Source of the DNA: an uncultured Bacteroides sp.
Lineage (GTDB): Bacteria > Bacteroidota > Bacteroidia > Bacteroidales > Bacteroidaceae
Reading direction: 5' to 3'
Assembly (NCBI GenBank): GCA_949285075.1
Contig: CASDXF010000035.1
Location: forward strand, 1 to 45,593
DNA: 45,593 nucleotides
Position 1 is the first letter of the stretch. Each line of letters opens with the position of its first letter. The translations under genes and the position numbers were made by a program. The notes beneath the pieces were generated by a model that made no database searches, was not told the DNA's origin, and saw only the letters and a list, made by a program, of their open reading frames with translations. Shown one piece after another: positions 35,352 through 43,070 of this stretch.

Positions 35352-35421
35352 GCCCTGTTTCTCAGGAGCCGTTGCCCTATTTCTCACGAGAAACAGCCCC
35401 GTTTCTCACGAGCCGTAGGGC
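35352..35421. repeat. 22-bp-period palindromic array F (3 units)
   Basis: Units are 35352-35377, 35374-35399 and 35396-35421, sharing 4-bp ends. Centres are CTCAGGAG, CTCACGAG and CTCACGAG. All three are well preserved. The array lies in the 484-bp gap between the divergent genes at 35228 and 35713, inside the predicted leader of the left-hand gene. Confidence 0.8.
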
Positions 35422-35609
35422 TTTCGCCGCGTTGAAAATTGGGCATTGAAGATTAAAGGCTCCTCCATTTTCAATTCTCAACCTAAGAGCCTGTTTACAT
35501 TTTGCATTTAAGTAATTTAGTCAGGTCTCTTTTGAGTCCCTTTCCGGTCTCTTTTCCCGATTACGTTCGTCAGATAGCCCGCGAAACCTCGTTTACAATA
35601 TCAGCCTGA

Positions 35610-35640
35610 CAAAGATAGATTATTTTCAATTTAAAAACAA
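35610..35640 (-). promoter_or_regulatory. Leftward promoter with a long leader before the DUF4373-type gene
   Basis: On the minus strand TTG (35640-35638) is followed after 20 bp by TATCTTTG (35617-35610), a full consensus promoter. It points toward the gene starting at 35228. The transcript would carry a leader of about 375 nt that includes array F. Confidence 0.6.
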
Positions 35641-35712
35641 TATGTTTTAGATTTTAAATTTTCTTCTTCCCGGGCAATACGTTGTGAAAGAGCGGATAAC
35701 GGAGAAGTTTGT

Positions 35713-36291
35713 ATGTCACCGCGTGGAAAGAATAAAATATTAGGCTCGTTTCCTCCGGCCCTTGCAAAGGTTGTCCGGGAGGTATCGGATATGCTTGGAA
35801 TGAAGGAGAGCGATGTGAGCGGCTCGTGCTACCGTGTCCGTCTTGAAGGGGTGGACTTGGCCATTCCTGAACGGATATACACGGACGACCGGACGCCGCT
35901 CGCCGACCTGACGGACGTGCAGAGGGGCGTTATGGACTGCCTCTTCACGAGGCATCATGACGGCTTTGTCAGGCAGCGCCATTTGCGGAATCTGGCGCTC
36001 CGTACCGAGTATTGGGTCACTCCGTTCTGCTTTAGGCTGTTGGGAGAGTACGTGTACGAGATGCTGAGCGACGTGAGAAGGCATATAGACGGTAACCTTG
36101 AGAATTACCTGCGCTTTATCGGAGAAAATGAGAAGTTCTTCGATAGAACGAAAAGTCAAATGATTAGCTATTGGGACTGCTATTATAGGACGAGATTCCC
36201 TATAAGAGCGTCTTACATAGGCTTTGCCATATTTAATGAGTTGGAAATGGCGTATGGCGAGTGGAAGAATCTCCCCCTGAAGGGTGGATAG
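35713..36291 (+). CDS. Unknown conserved-type protein, 192 residues
   Basis: This is a soluble protein without a signal peptide or membrane segment. It contains a basic start (MSPRGKNKIL), a region resembling an alpha/beta fold (VYTDDRTPLADLTDVQRGV as seen in pieces around residues 55-80), and a helical C-terminal half with many aromatic residues (RTEYWVTPFCFRLLGEYVYEML in two stretches). I do not recognise a named domain. It lies 43 bp upstream of the S24-type regulator on the same strand, so the two probably form one transcript. Base composition is a little less GC-rich than its neighbours, which is in line with an accessory or phage-derived origin, but this is weak evidence. Confidence 0.65.
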   Translation: MSPRGKNKILGSFPPALAKVVREVSDMLGMKESDVSGSCYRVRLEGVDLAIPERIYTDDRTPLADLTDVQRGVMDCLFTRHHDGFVRQRHLRNLALRTEYWVTPFCFRLLGEYVYEMLSDVRRHIDGNLENYLRFIGENEKFFDRTKSQMISYWDCYYRTRFPIRASYIGFAIFNELEMAYGEWKNLPLKGG

Positions 36292-36334
36292 CCCGCCGAG
36301 CATTTCCCTTTAAACGAAAGGAACGGAGACGACT

Positions 36335-37060
36335 ATGGACAGTATGGACACAACGCTATTGGACGTGGCGGGCATCGTGCGACGGGCCAAGCAAGCGATT
36401 AACGCCGAGAAGGACAGTCAGCTCGCCAAGCATCTGGGCGTGTCGAGGGCCACCGTGTCGAACTGGGTGGCGCGCAACCGCATCGACTTCCCCCTGCTGC
36501 TCGAAAAGATGGGGAGGGACGTGGACTACAACTGGCTGCTGATGGGCAAGGGAGAGCAGAGGCACCGGCCGAGGTTCTGCGACAGCCCGCTGGCGAGCGG
36601 GGAGGTGGAGATTCTGCACAACCCGAAGACGGCGGACGCCGTGGACGACCGCAACGTGACGCTGTACGACGTGTCGGCGGCGGCCAACCTGAAGACGCTG
36701 TTCACCAACAAGCGGCAGTTCGCTCTGGGGACGATACAGATTCCCAACGTCCCCCGCTGCGACGGGGCCATCTACGTGAGCGGCGACAGCATGTACCCCA
36801 TACTGAAGTCGGGCGACATCGTGGGCTACAAGGAGCTGAGCAGCTTCGACAACCTGATTTACGGGGAGATATACATCGTGTCGTTCTGTCTTGACGGCAA
36901 CGAGTACCTGTCGGTGAAGTACGTCAAGCACTCGGAGAAGGAGGGCTGCGTCAAGCTCGTCAGCTACAATCCCCACCACGAGCCGATGGACATCCCCTTC
37001 TCCGCCATCAACGCGATGGGCATCGTGAAGTTTTCCATACGCCGGCACATGATTATGTAA
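36335..37060 (+). CDS. HTH transcriptional regulator with S24 peptidase-like domain
   Basis: The N-terminal helix-turn-helix (about 28-50, SQLAKHLGVSRATVSNWVAR) is followed by a LexA/CI-type S24 domain. The Ser-Lys pair is Ser152 in SGDSMYP and Lys195 in VKYVK. The 43-residue spacing equals that of lambda CI (Ser149/Lys192). No Ala-Gly or Cys-Gly cleavage site is visible about 38 residues before the Ser (the region reads DVSAAANL), so self-cleavage may not occur or may use an unusual site. A CGGAGA ribosome-binding site precedes the ATG. It is 22 bp upstream of pdxB. It resembles a phage repressor that may be domesticated. Confidence 0.82.
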   Translation: MDSMDTTLLDVAGIVRRAKQAINAEKDSQLAKHLGVSRATVSNWVARNRIDFPLLLEKMGRDVDYNWLLMGKGEQRHRPRFCDSPLASGEVEILHNPKTADAVDDRNVTLYDVSAAANLKTLFTNKRQFALGTIQIPNVPRCDGAIYVSGDSMYPILKSGDIVGYKELSSFDNLIYGEIYIVSFCLDGNEYLSVKYVKHSEKEGCVKLVSYNPHHEPMDIPFSAINAMGIVKFSIRRHMIM

Positions 37061-37082
37061 CGAGGAAGGAGGCGAGATAGAG

Positions 37083-38129
37083 ATGAGACTCATCATAGAC
37101 GACAAGATACCCTACATCCGCGAGGCGGCCGAGCGGATAGCGGACAAGGTGGTGTACGCTCCGGGGCGCGGCTTCACGCCCGAACTGGTGAGGGAGGCCG
37201 ACGCGCTCGTCGTGCGCACCCGCACGCGCTGCGACCGCCGCTTGCTTGAGGGCAGCCGGGTGCGCCTCGTGGCCACGGCCACCATCGGGTTCGACCACAT
37301 CGACACGGACTACTGCCGGGAGGCGGGCGTGGCGTGGGCCAACGCTCCGGGATGCAACGCCCCGTCCGTGGCGCAGTACGTGCGCTCGGCCCTGCTCGCC
37401 GTCCGTCCCCGCCTGAAACGGGAGCTAGGCGGGCTGACGATAGGGATAGTGGGAGCGGGGCACGTGGGCCAGAAGGTGGCCGAGGCTGCCGGGGAACTGG
37501 GCATGAGGGTGCTGCTGAACGACCCTCCGCGCGAGGAGCGGGAGGGGAGCGACGGGTTCGCCTCGCTGCGCGACGTGGCCGAGACCGCCGACGTGGTGAG
37601 CCTTCACACGCCGCTCGTCCGCGAGGGGAGGCACAGGACCTTCCACTTGGCCGACGGGGAGTTCTTCCGCTCGCTGCGCCGCAAGCCGCTCTTCATCAAC
37701 ACGTCACGCGGCGAGGTGGCCGATACCGCCGCCCTGCTCGCGGCGTTGAGGGAGGGAACGGTGGCCGACGCCATCGTCGACGTGTGGGAGCGTGAGCCGG
37801 ACATCGACCGGGAGCTGCTCCATAGGGCGTTCATCGCCACCCCGCACATCGCCGGCTACTCGGCGGACGGCAAGGCGAACGCCACGCGGATGGCGCTCGA
37901 CGCGGTGTGCCGCTTCTTCGGCATCGGTGCCCGATACGACATCGTCCCGCCCGAACCGGCCGTGAAACTCATCCGTGCCCGAAGCTGCGAAGAGGCCTCG
38001 CTGCTCATCTACAACCCGTTGGAGGACAGCGCCCGCCTGAAGGCTCACCCTGAGCGGTTCGAGGCGCTGCGCGAGAACTATCCGCTGCGAAGGGAAGAGA
38101 AGGGGTACGAGATAATGATTAATGATTAA
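37083..38129 (+). CDS. pdxB: 4-phosphoerythronate dehydrogenase
   Basis: This D-2-hydroxyacid dehydrogenase family enzyme oxidizes 4-phosphoerythronate with NAD in the cytoplasmic DXP-dependent pathway to pyridoxal phosphate. It has the NAD-binding TIGIVGAGHVGQKVAE (about 120-135), Arg in NTSRGEVADT and His in ATPHIAGYS, the catalytic Arg/Glu/His set. The PdxB-specific start (MRLIIDDKIPYIREAA) and the extra C-terminal dimerization segment identify it. The last residues (EIMIND) and the stop codon lie in a 7-bp tandem repeat, so the exact end may vary between strains. It is read in the same direction as the regulator 22 bp upstream. Confidence 0.93.
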   Translation: MRLIIDDKIPYIREAAERIADKVVYAPGRGFTPELVREADALVVRTRTRCDRRLLEGSRVRLVATATIGFDHIDTDYCREAGVAWANAPGCNAPSVAQYVRSALLAVRPRLKRELGGLTIGIVGAGHVGQKVAEAAGELGMRVLLNDPPREEREGSDGFASLRDVAETADVVSLHTPLVREGRHRTFHLADGEFFRSLRRKPLFINTSRGEVADTAALLAALREGTVADAIVDVWEREPDIDRELLHRAFIATPHIAGYSADGKANATRMALDAVCRFFGIGARYDIVPPEPAVKLIRARSCEEASLLIYNPLEDSARLKAHPERFEALRENYPLRREEKGYEIMIND

Positions 38130-38161
38130 TGATTAATGATTAATGACTAATGAGTAATGAA
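38113..38161. repeat. Seven tandem copies of a 7-bp repeat at the end of pdxB
   Basis: TAATGAT occurs four times in a row (38113-38140), followed by TAATGAC, TAATGAG and TAATGAA (38141-38161). The repeat carries the pdxB stop codon. Because 7 is not a multiple of 3, each copy shifts the frame, but every frame meets a stop soon, so the effect is limited to the last few residues. Confidence 0.9.
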
Positions 38162-38180
38162 GGATGAAAGCCCGCGGCCT

Positions 38181-38750
38181 TCACTCAGACAGGAGCTTCT
38201 CTATCACCTCCGGATAGTAGCGGTACTCCAGTTCATGCACCCGCCGGGCCAACGTCTCCGGCGTGTCGTCGGGCGATACCGGGCAGGAGGCTTGGAAAAT
38301 GACCCCTCCCTCGTCGTACCTCTCATTAATATAATGTATAGTAATCCCCGATTCCCGCTCTCCGGCCGCGAGTACCGCCTCGTGCACCCGGCCACCGTAC
38401 ATGCCCTTCCCGCCGAACTTGGGCAGAAGCGACGGGTGGATATTCACTATCCGGCCGGGATAGGCCCGCAACAGCGGCTCAGGCACACGGAGCAGGAATC
38501 CGGCCAAGACGATGAAGTCGACCTTCGCCTCTCGCAAGGCGGAGAGCACCGCCTCGCCCGAAGCCCATTCCTCTTTGCCGAACGCGGCGCAAGGCACCCC
38601 CAACCGGCGGGCGCGCTCCAGCGCGGGAGCGTCAACCTTGTTAGACAGCAGCAGCGACACGACACCCGACTCACTGTCATGGAAATAACGGATAATGTTC
38701 TCGGCGTTCGTGCCGGTTCCCGATGCGAAAATCGCTATGTTTTTCTTCAT
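38181..38750 (-). CDS. purN: Phosphoribosylglycinamide formyltransferase
   Basis: It transfers formyl from 10-formyltetrahydrofolate to glycinamide ribonucleotide in purine synthesis. The N-terminal ASGTGTNAENII binds phosphate. NIHPSLLPKFGGKGMYG contains the catalytic Asn and His, and GITIHYINERYDEGGVIF includes the catalytic Asp. The ATG at 38750 is chosen because AGGAG lies 5 nt before it and the family start (MKKNIAIFASGTG) follows; an upstream ATG at 38792 would add 14 residues without family support. The length, 189 residues, is typical. It converges on pdxB with 20 bp between the tandem repeat and its stop. Confidence 0.95.
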   Translation of the reverse strand: MKKNIAIFASGTGTNAENIIRYFHDSESGVVSLLLSNKVDAPALERARRLGVPCAAFGKEEWASGEAVLSALREAKVDFIVLAGFLLRVPEPLLRAYPGRIVNIHPSLLPKFGGKGMYGGRVHEAVLAAGERESGITIHYINERYDEGGVIFQASCPVSPDDTPETLARRVHELEYRYYPEVIEKLLSE

Positions 38751-38817
38751 AACTCTCCTATTTCTATGCACACAACCGTAAAAAATGTGCAAAAGTTAGC
38801 ATTTATTTATTCAAATA

Positions 38818-38849
38818 TTTGCGCGATATGATAAATATTCATTCCTTTG
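38818..38849 (+). promoter_or_regulatory. Promoter of the acpP-fabF-rnc operon
   Basis: TTTG (38818-38821) is separated by 20 bp from TTCCTTTG (38842-38849), matching the Bacteroidetes consensus at seven of eight positions in the second box. It lies 52 bp upstream of acpP. Confidence 0.65.
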
Positions 38850-38901
38850 CAGCGCAAAATTAAAGAAATAATACAATTAATCAATTAAAAACTTAGAAGT
38901 T

Positions 38902-39138
38902 ATGTCTGAAATTGCATCAAGAGTAAAAGCGATTATCGTTGATAAATTGGGTGTAGAAGAGTCTGAAGTTAAGAACGAAGCCAGCTTCACTAACGATTTG
39001 GGAGCAGATTCTCTCGACACTGTAGAACTTATCATGGAGTTCGAAAAAGAATTCGGTATCTCTATTCCTGATGACCAAGCAGAAAAGATTGCTACCGTAG
39101 GCGACGCTGTTTCTTACATCGAAGAGCACGCTAAGTAA
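38902..39138 (+). CDS. acpP: Acyl carrier protein
   Basis: This is the 78-residue carrier of fatty acid synthesis. The DSL motif ([12 protein letters not shown]) holds Ser37, which receives the phosphopantetheine arm. The protein is acidic and predicted all-helical. Its codon use is clearly different from most neighbours, with more A/T-ending codons, as expected for a highly expressed gene. It is followed after 20 bp by fabF, the usual order in Bacteroidetes. Confidence 0.97.
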   Translation: MSEIASRVKAIIVDKLGVEESEVKNEASFTNDLGADSLDTVELIMEFEKEFGISIPDDQAEKIATVGDAVSYIEEHAK

Positions 39139-39158
39139 TTATCACCATCTCATCAAAT

Positions 39159-40421
39159 ATGGAATTAAAAAGAGTGGTAGTAACGGGTCTCGGCGCCATT
39201 ACTCCCGTTGGCAACGGCGTTCCCGCTTTCTGGGAAAACCTTGTGAACGGAGTTAGTGGAGCGGGACCTATTACGCATTTCGACGCGTCGCTGTTCAAGA
39301 CCCGCTTCGCCTGCGAAGTGAAGGACTTCGACGCCACGAAGTACGTGGACCGCAAGGAGGCGAGGAAGATGGACCTGTATACGCAGTACGCCATCGCCGT
39401 AGCCAAAGAAGCGGTAGCGGACTCCGGACTCGATACGGAAAAAGAAGACCTGAACCGGATAGGCGTCATCTTCGGAGCCGGAATCGGAGGCATACACACC
39501 TTCGAGGAGGAAGTGGGCGGATATTATACCCGCAAGGAGATGGGACCAAAGTTCAACCCCTTCTTTATCCCGAAAATGATTTCGGACATCGCCGCCGGAC
39601 AGATTTCCATCATGTACGGATTCCACGGCCCGAACTACGCCACGTGCTCGGCCTGCGCCACCTCGACCAACGCCATAGCCGACGCCTTCAACCTGATTCG
39701 TCTGGGAAAGGCTAACGTCATCGTATCGGGAGGCTCGGAAGCGGCCATATTCCCGGCGGGAGTAGGCGGATTCAACGCCATGCACGCCTTGTCTACACGA
39801 AACGAGGACGCCGCAAGGGCCTCACGACCCTTCAGCGCGAGCCGGGACGGATTCGTGATGGGCGAAGGAGGAGGCTGTCTGGTTCTGGAGGAACTGGAAC
39901 ACGCCAAAGCGCGCGGAGCGAAAATCTACGCAGAACTGGCGGGCGTAGGCATGTCGGCCGACGCGTATCACCTGACGGCATCTCACCCCGAAGGACTGGG
40001 AGCCAAGCTCGTGATGCTGAACGCGCTGGAAGACGCCGGAATGAAACCGGAAGAAGTAGACTATATCAACGTACACGGAACGTCAACGCCGGTAGGAGAC
40101 ATCTCCGAGGCGAAAGCCATAAAGGAAGTGTTCGGCGAACACGCCTATAAGCTGAACATCAGCTCTACGAAGTCCATGACCGGACATCTGCTCGGCGCGG
40201 CCGGAGCCGTAGAGGCGATAGCGAGCATACTCGCCATCAAGCACGGCATCGTTCCTCCGACTATCAACCACGAAGAAGGCGACAACGACGAGAACATCGA
40301 CTATGCGCTCAACTTCACGTTCAACAAAGCCCAAGCACGGGAGGTGAACGTGGCTTTGTCCAACACGTTTGGATTCGGAGGGCACAACGCATGCGCCATC
40401 TTCAAAAAATACGCGGAGTAA
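39159..40421 (+). CDS. fabF: 3-oxoacyl-[acyl-carrier-protein] synthase II
   Basis: This is a condensing enzyme of fatty acid elongation. The active-site Cys166 is in TCSACATST, and the two histidines are in NVHGTSTPVGD and STKSMTGHLLGAAGA. The glycine-rich end (NTFGFGGHNACAIF) is standard. The 420-residue length is normal. It starts 20 bp after acpP and ends 4 bp before the GTG start of rnc, so the three genes form one operon. Confidence 0.97.
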   Translation: MELKRVVVTGLGAITPVGNGVPAFWENLVNGVSGAGPITHFDASLFKTRFACEVKDFDATKYVDRKEARKMDLYTQYAIAVAKEAVADSGLDTEKEDLNRIGVIFGAGIGGIHTFEEEVGGYYTRKEMGPKFNPFFIPKMISDIAAGQISIMYGFHGPNYATCSACATSTNAIADAFNLIRLGKANVIVSGGSEAAIFPAGVGGFNAMHALSTRNEDAARASRPFSASRDGFVMGEGGGCLVLEELEHAKARGAKIYAELAGVGMSADAYHLTASHPEGLGAKLVMLNALEDAGMKPEEVDYINVHGTSTPVGDISEAKAIKEVFGEHAYKLNISSTKSMTGHLLGAAGAVEAIASILAIKHGIVPPTINHEEGDNDENIDYALNFTFNKAQAREVNVALSNTFGFGGHNACAIFKKYAE

Positions 40422-40425
40422 TAAC

Positions 40426-41280
40426 GTGTTACGCAACCAAATAGACAAGATAAGGCTCCTGTTCCGCAAGGATAAAGAGTCTTATCTTTGTTTCTACCGT
40501 ATCTTAGGATTCTATCCACGCAACATACAGCTGTACAAACAGGCACTCCTGCATAAGTCAAACTCCATACGCACGGAGAAAGGACGACCCATAAACAACG
40601 AGCGAATGGAGTTTCTGGGCGACGCCGTGCTCGACGCCATCGTAGGAGACATCGTCTATCGCAGATTCGAGGGAAAGAGAGAAGGATTCCTGACCAATAC
40701 CCGCTCTAAAATCGTACAAAGGGAAACGCTCAACAAACTGGCGGTGGAAATAGGGATAGACAAACTCATCAAGTATAGCGTACGCTCCTCGTCGCACAAC
40801 AGTTACCTGTACGGAAACGCTTTCGAGGCGTTCGTCGGGGCGGTATATCTCGATCAGGGATACGAACGGTGCAAGCAGTTCATCGAGAAGCGCATCATCA
40901 ACTCGTATATAGACCTCGAAAAACTTTCGCAAAAGGAGGTCAACTTCAAGTCGAAGCTCATCGAATGGAGCCAGAAAAACCACATAGAACTCTCCTTCGA
41001 GCTTATCGAGCAATTCAACGACAAGGAAGGAAGCCCCGTTTTCCAGACGGAAGTGCGCGTGGAAGGCATTCCGGCCGGAAGCGGAACCGGATATTCCAAA
41101 AAGGAATCGCAACAGAACGCGGCACAGAAAGCCTCGGGGAAAATCGGGAACAAGGACTTCATGCAGAAAGTCAACGACATGAAAGCGGAACGCCTGAAAC
41201 AAGTTGAAGAGGCCGCCCAAACGCCGGTAGAGCCCATGACGCCCGCCGCGGAAACACCGGAGGAAGAGGCAAAAGACTGA
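40426..41280 (+). CDS. rnc: Ribonuclease III
   Basis: This double-strand-specific endoribonuclease processes rRNA and other structured RNA. The signature NNERMEFLGDAVLDAIVGD (catalytic Glu and Asp) is at about residues 57-75, the second Glu is in NAFEAFVGAVYLD, and a dsRNA-binding domain (about 180-250) carries KKESQQNAAQKAS. An acidic tail rich in Pro, Glu and Thr follows (about 255-284). The GTG at 40426 is preferred: it is 5 nt after the fabF stop and starts the family sequence LRNQIDKIRLLFRK. An in-frame ATG at 40369 would overlap fabF by 53 bp. Confidence 0.94.
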   Translation: MLRNQIDKIRLLFRKDKESYLCFYRILGFYPRNIQLYKQALLHKSNSIRTEKGRPINNERMEFLGDAVLDAIVGDIVYRRFEGKREGFLTNTRSKIVQRETLNKLAVEIGIDKLIKYSVRSSSHNSYLYGNAFEAFVGAVYLDQGYERCKQFIEKRIINSYIDLEKLSQKEVNFKSKLIEWSQKNHIELSFELIEQFNDKEGSPVFQTEVRVEGIPAGSGTGYSKKESQQNAAQKASGKIGNKDFMQKVNDMKAERLKQVEEAAQTPVEPMTPAAETPEEEAKD

Positions 41281-41437
41281 CCATACGACGCAAGGCTACA
41301 GGCCACCCCATATACCCCCCAGACGCGGCCAAGACAATAACAAAGCGCGACGAAACGCAAGAATGAAAGAACGCGCCCGCACGTCATTTTAACTATAATT
41401 TCCAACAAAAAGATAGCGTAAAAAGACAAAATAAAGC

Positions 41438-41445
41438 TACTTTCG
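41438..41445 (+). promoter_or_regulatory. Possible -7 box of the GH3-family gene
   Basis: TACTTTCG, a one-change match to TAnnTTTG, lies 82 bp upstream of the start at 41528. The 247-bp gap (41281-41527) between rnc and this gene holds no other feature I can support. Confidence 0.35.
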
Positions 41446-41527
41446 CGCCAACAAAGCGAACTGAAGCGGAAGGCGTCCGCCAAAAGGCAAGAACGCTTCC
41501 CAAGAACTAACTTGACAGAAAGCGAAA

Positions 41528-43048
41528 ATGAACATCACAAGACTCATAAGCAAAGCGTTCGTTCCGCGCCTGAAGCAAATAGAGCTTTACGATACAAAGG
41601 CCGGAGAGCTACAGAGCCGGGCGCTGAACCGGCTGCTCAAAGATGCAGAGAACACGGAATGGGGACGAAAGTACGGCTACTCGACCATACGGGGATACGA
41701 GGACTTCCGCAACCGCCTGCCCATACAGACATACGAAGAGATAAAGCCTTACGTGGAACGTATGCGAAAGGGAGAGGGCAATCTGCTGTGGCCTTCGGAG
41801 ATAAGGTGGTTCGCCAAGTCGTCGGGAACGACGAACGACAAGAGCAAGTTCCTGCCCGTCAGCCGGGAGGGGCTGAAGGACATTCACTACCGGGGCGGAC
41901 AGGACGCGGTGGCGCTATACTTCCGCTCCAACCCGGACAGCCGCATGTTCTCGGGAAAAGGGCTGATACTGGGCGGAAGCCACAGCCCGAACCTCAACTC
42001 CAACCACAGTCTGGTGGGCGACCTCTCGGCCATACTGGTAGAGAACATCAACCCGTTGGTCAACCTCATCCGGGTTCCAGAGAAGCGCGTCGCCCTGATG
42101 AGCGAATGGGAATCCAAGATTGAGGCCATAGCCAACAGCACCCTGCGGGCCAACGTGACCAACCTCTCCGGCGTGCCGTCATGGATGCTGGTAGTCATCA
42201 AGCGGATATTGGAAAAGACGGGCAAACGTACCTTAGAGGAGGTATGGCCCAATCTGGAGGTATTCTTCCACGGGGGAGTGGCGTTCACGCCATACCGGGA
42301 ACAGTACCGGCAGGTCATACGCTCGCCCAAGATGCACTATGTGGAGACATACAACGCCTCCGAGGGATACTTCGGCACGCAAAGCGACCCGGCCGACCCG
42401 GCCATGCTGCTCATGATAGACTACGGCGTGTTCTACGAGTTCATCCCGCTTGAGGAGGTGGGCAAGGAGAACCCGAAGGTCTACTGCCTCGAAGAGGTGG
42501 AGACGGGACGGAACTACGCGCTAGTCATCTCCACATCGTGCGGACTGTGGAGGTACATGATAGGCGACACCGTCAAGTTCACGAGCAAGGACCCTTACAA
42601 GTTCGTCATTACCGGACGGACGAAGCACTTCATCAACGCCTTCGGCGAGGAGCTTATCGTAGACAACGCCGAGAAGGGACTGGCGAAGGCGTGCGAGGCG
42701 ACGGGAGCACAGGTGAGCGACTACTCGGCCGCCCCCGTGTTCATGGACGAGCGGGCCAAGTGCCGCCACCAGTGGCTGATAGAGTTCGCGCGCATGCCCG
42801 ACTCACTGGAGAAGTTCGCCGCCGTGCTCGACGAGACGCTGAAGGAGGTCAACTCCGACTACGAGGCGAAGCGGTGGAAGGACATCGCCCTACAGCCGCT
42901 TGAGGTCATCGCGGCCCGAAGGGGACTGTTCCACGACTGGCTGGCGAGCAAGGGCAAGCTCGGCGGACAGCACAAGGTGCCCCGCCTGAGCAACACGCGC
43001 GAGTACATCGAGGAGATGCTGAAGCTCAACGAAAGCGAGGCGCGGTGA
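41528..43048 (+). CDS. GH3-family acyl-adenylate/amide synthetase-like protein
   Basis: This 506-residue protein matches the GH3 family named after the auxin-responsive plant protein, which belongs to the adenylating ANL superfamily. The ATP-binding SSGTTNDKSKFLPVS lies near 97-112, YNASEGYFGTQ near 275 and TGRTKHFINAFGEELI near 360, equivalent to the hinge region. Bacterial members are common in Bacteroidetes and their substrates are unknown. The protein is soluble and has no signal peptide. It is a single gene, ending 22 bp from the convergent lipoprotein gene, with no terminator visible in between. Confidence 0.88.
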   Translation: MNITRLISKAFVPRLKQIELYDTKAGELQSRALNRLLKDAENTEWGRKYGYSTIRGYEDFRNRLPIQTYEEIKPYVERMRKGEGNLLWPSEIRWFAKSSGTTNDKSKFLPVSREGLKDIHYRGGQDAVALYFRSNPDSRMFSGKGLILGGSHSPNLNSNHSLVGDLSAILVENINPLVNLIRVPEKRVALMSEWESKIEAIANSTLRANVTNLSGVPSWMLVVIKRILEKTGKRTLEEVWPNLEVFFHGGVAFTPYREQYRQVIRSPKMHYVETYNASEGYFGTQSDPADPAMLLMIDYGVFYEFIPLEEVGKENPKVYCLEEVETGRNYALVISTSCGLWRYMIGDTVKFTSKDPYKFVITGRTKHFINAFGEELIVDNAEKGLAKACEATGAQVSDYSAAPVFMDERAKCRHQWLIEFARMPDSLEKFAAVLDETLKEVNSDYEAKRWKDIALQPLEVIAARRGLFHDWLASKGKLGGQHKVPRLSNTREYIEEMLKLNESEAR

Positions 43049-43070
43049 GCGCCGAGCGACTCAATAGCCG

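Noticed and set aside
40369-40425. Upstream ATG for rnc
   Set aside because: It would overlap fabF by 53 bp; the GTG at 40426 starts the family sequence and sits right after the fabF stop.
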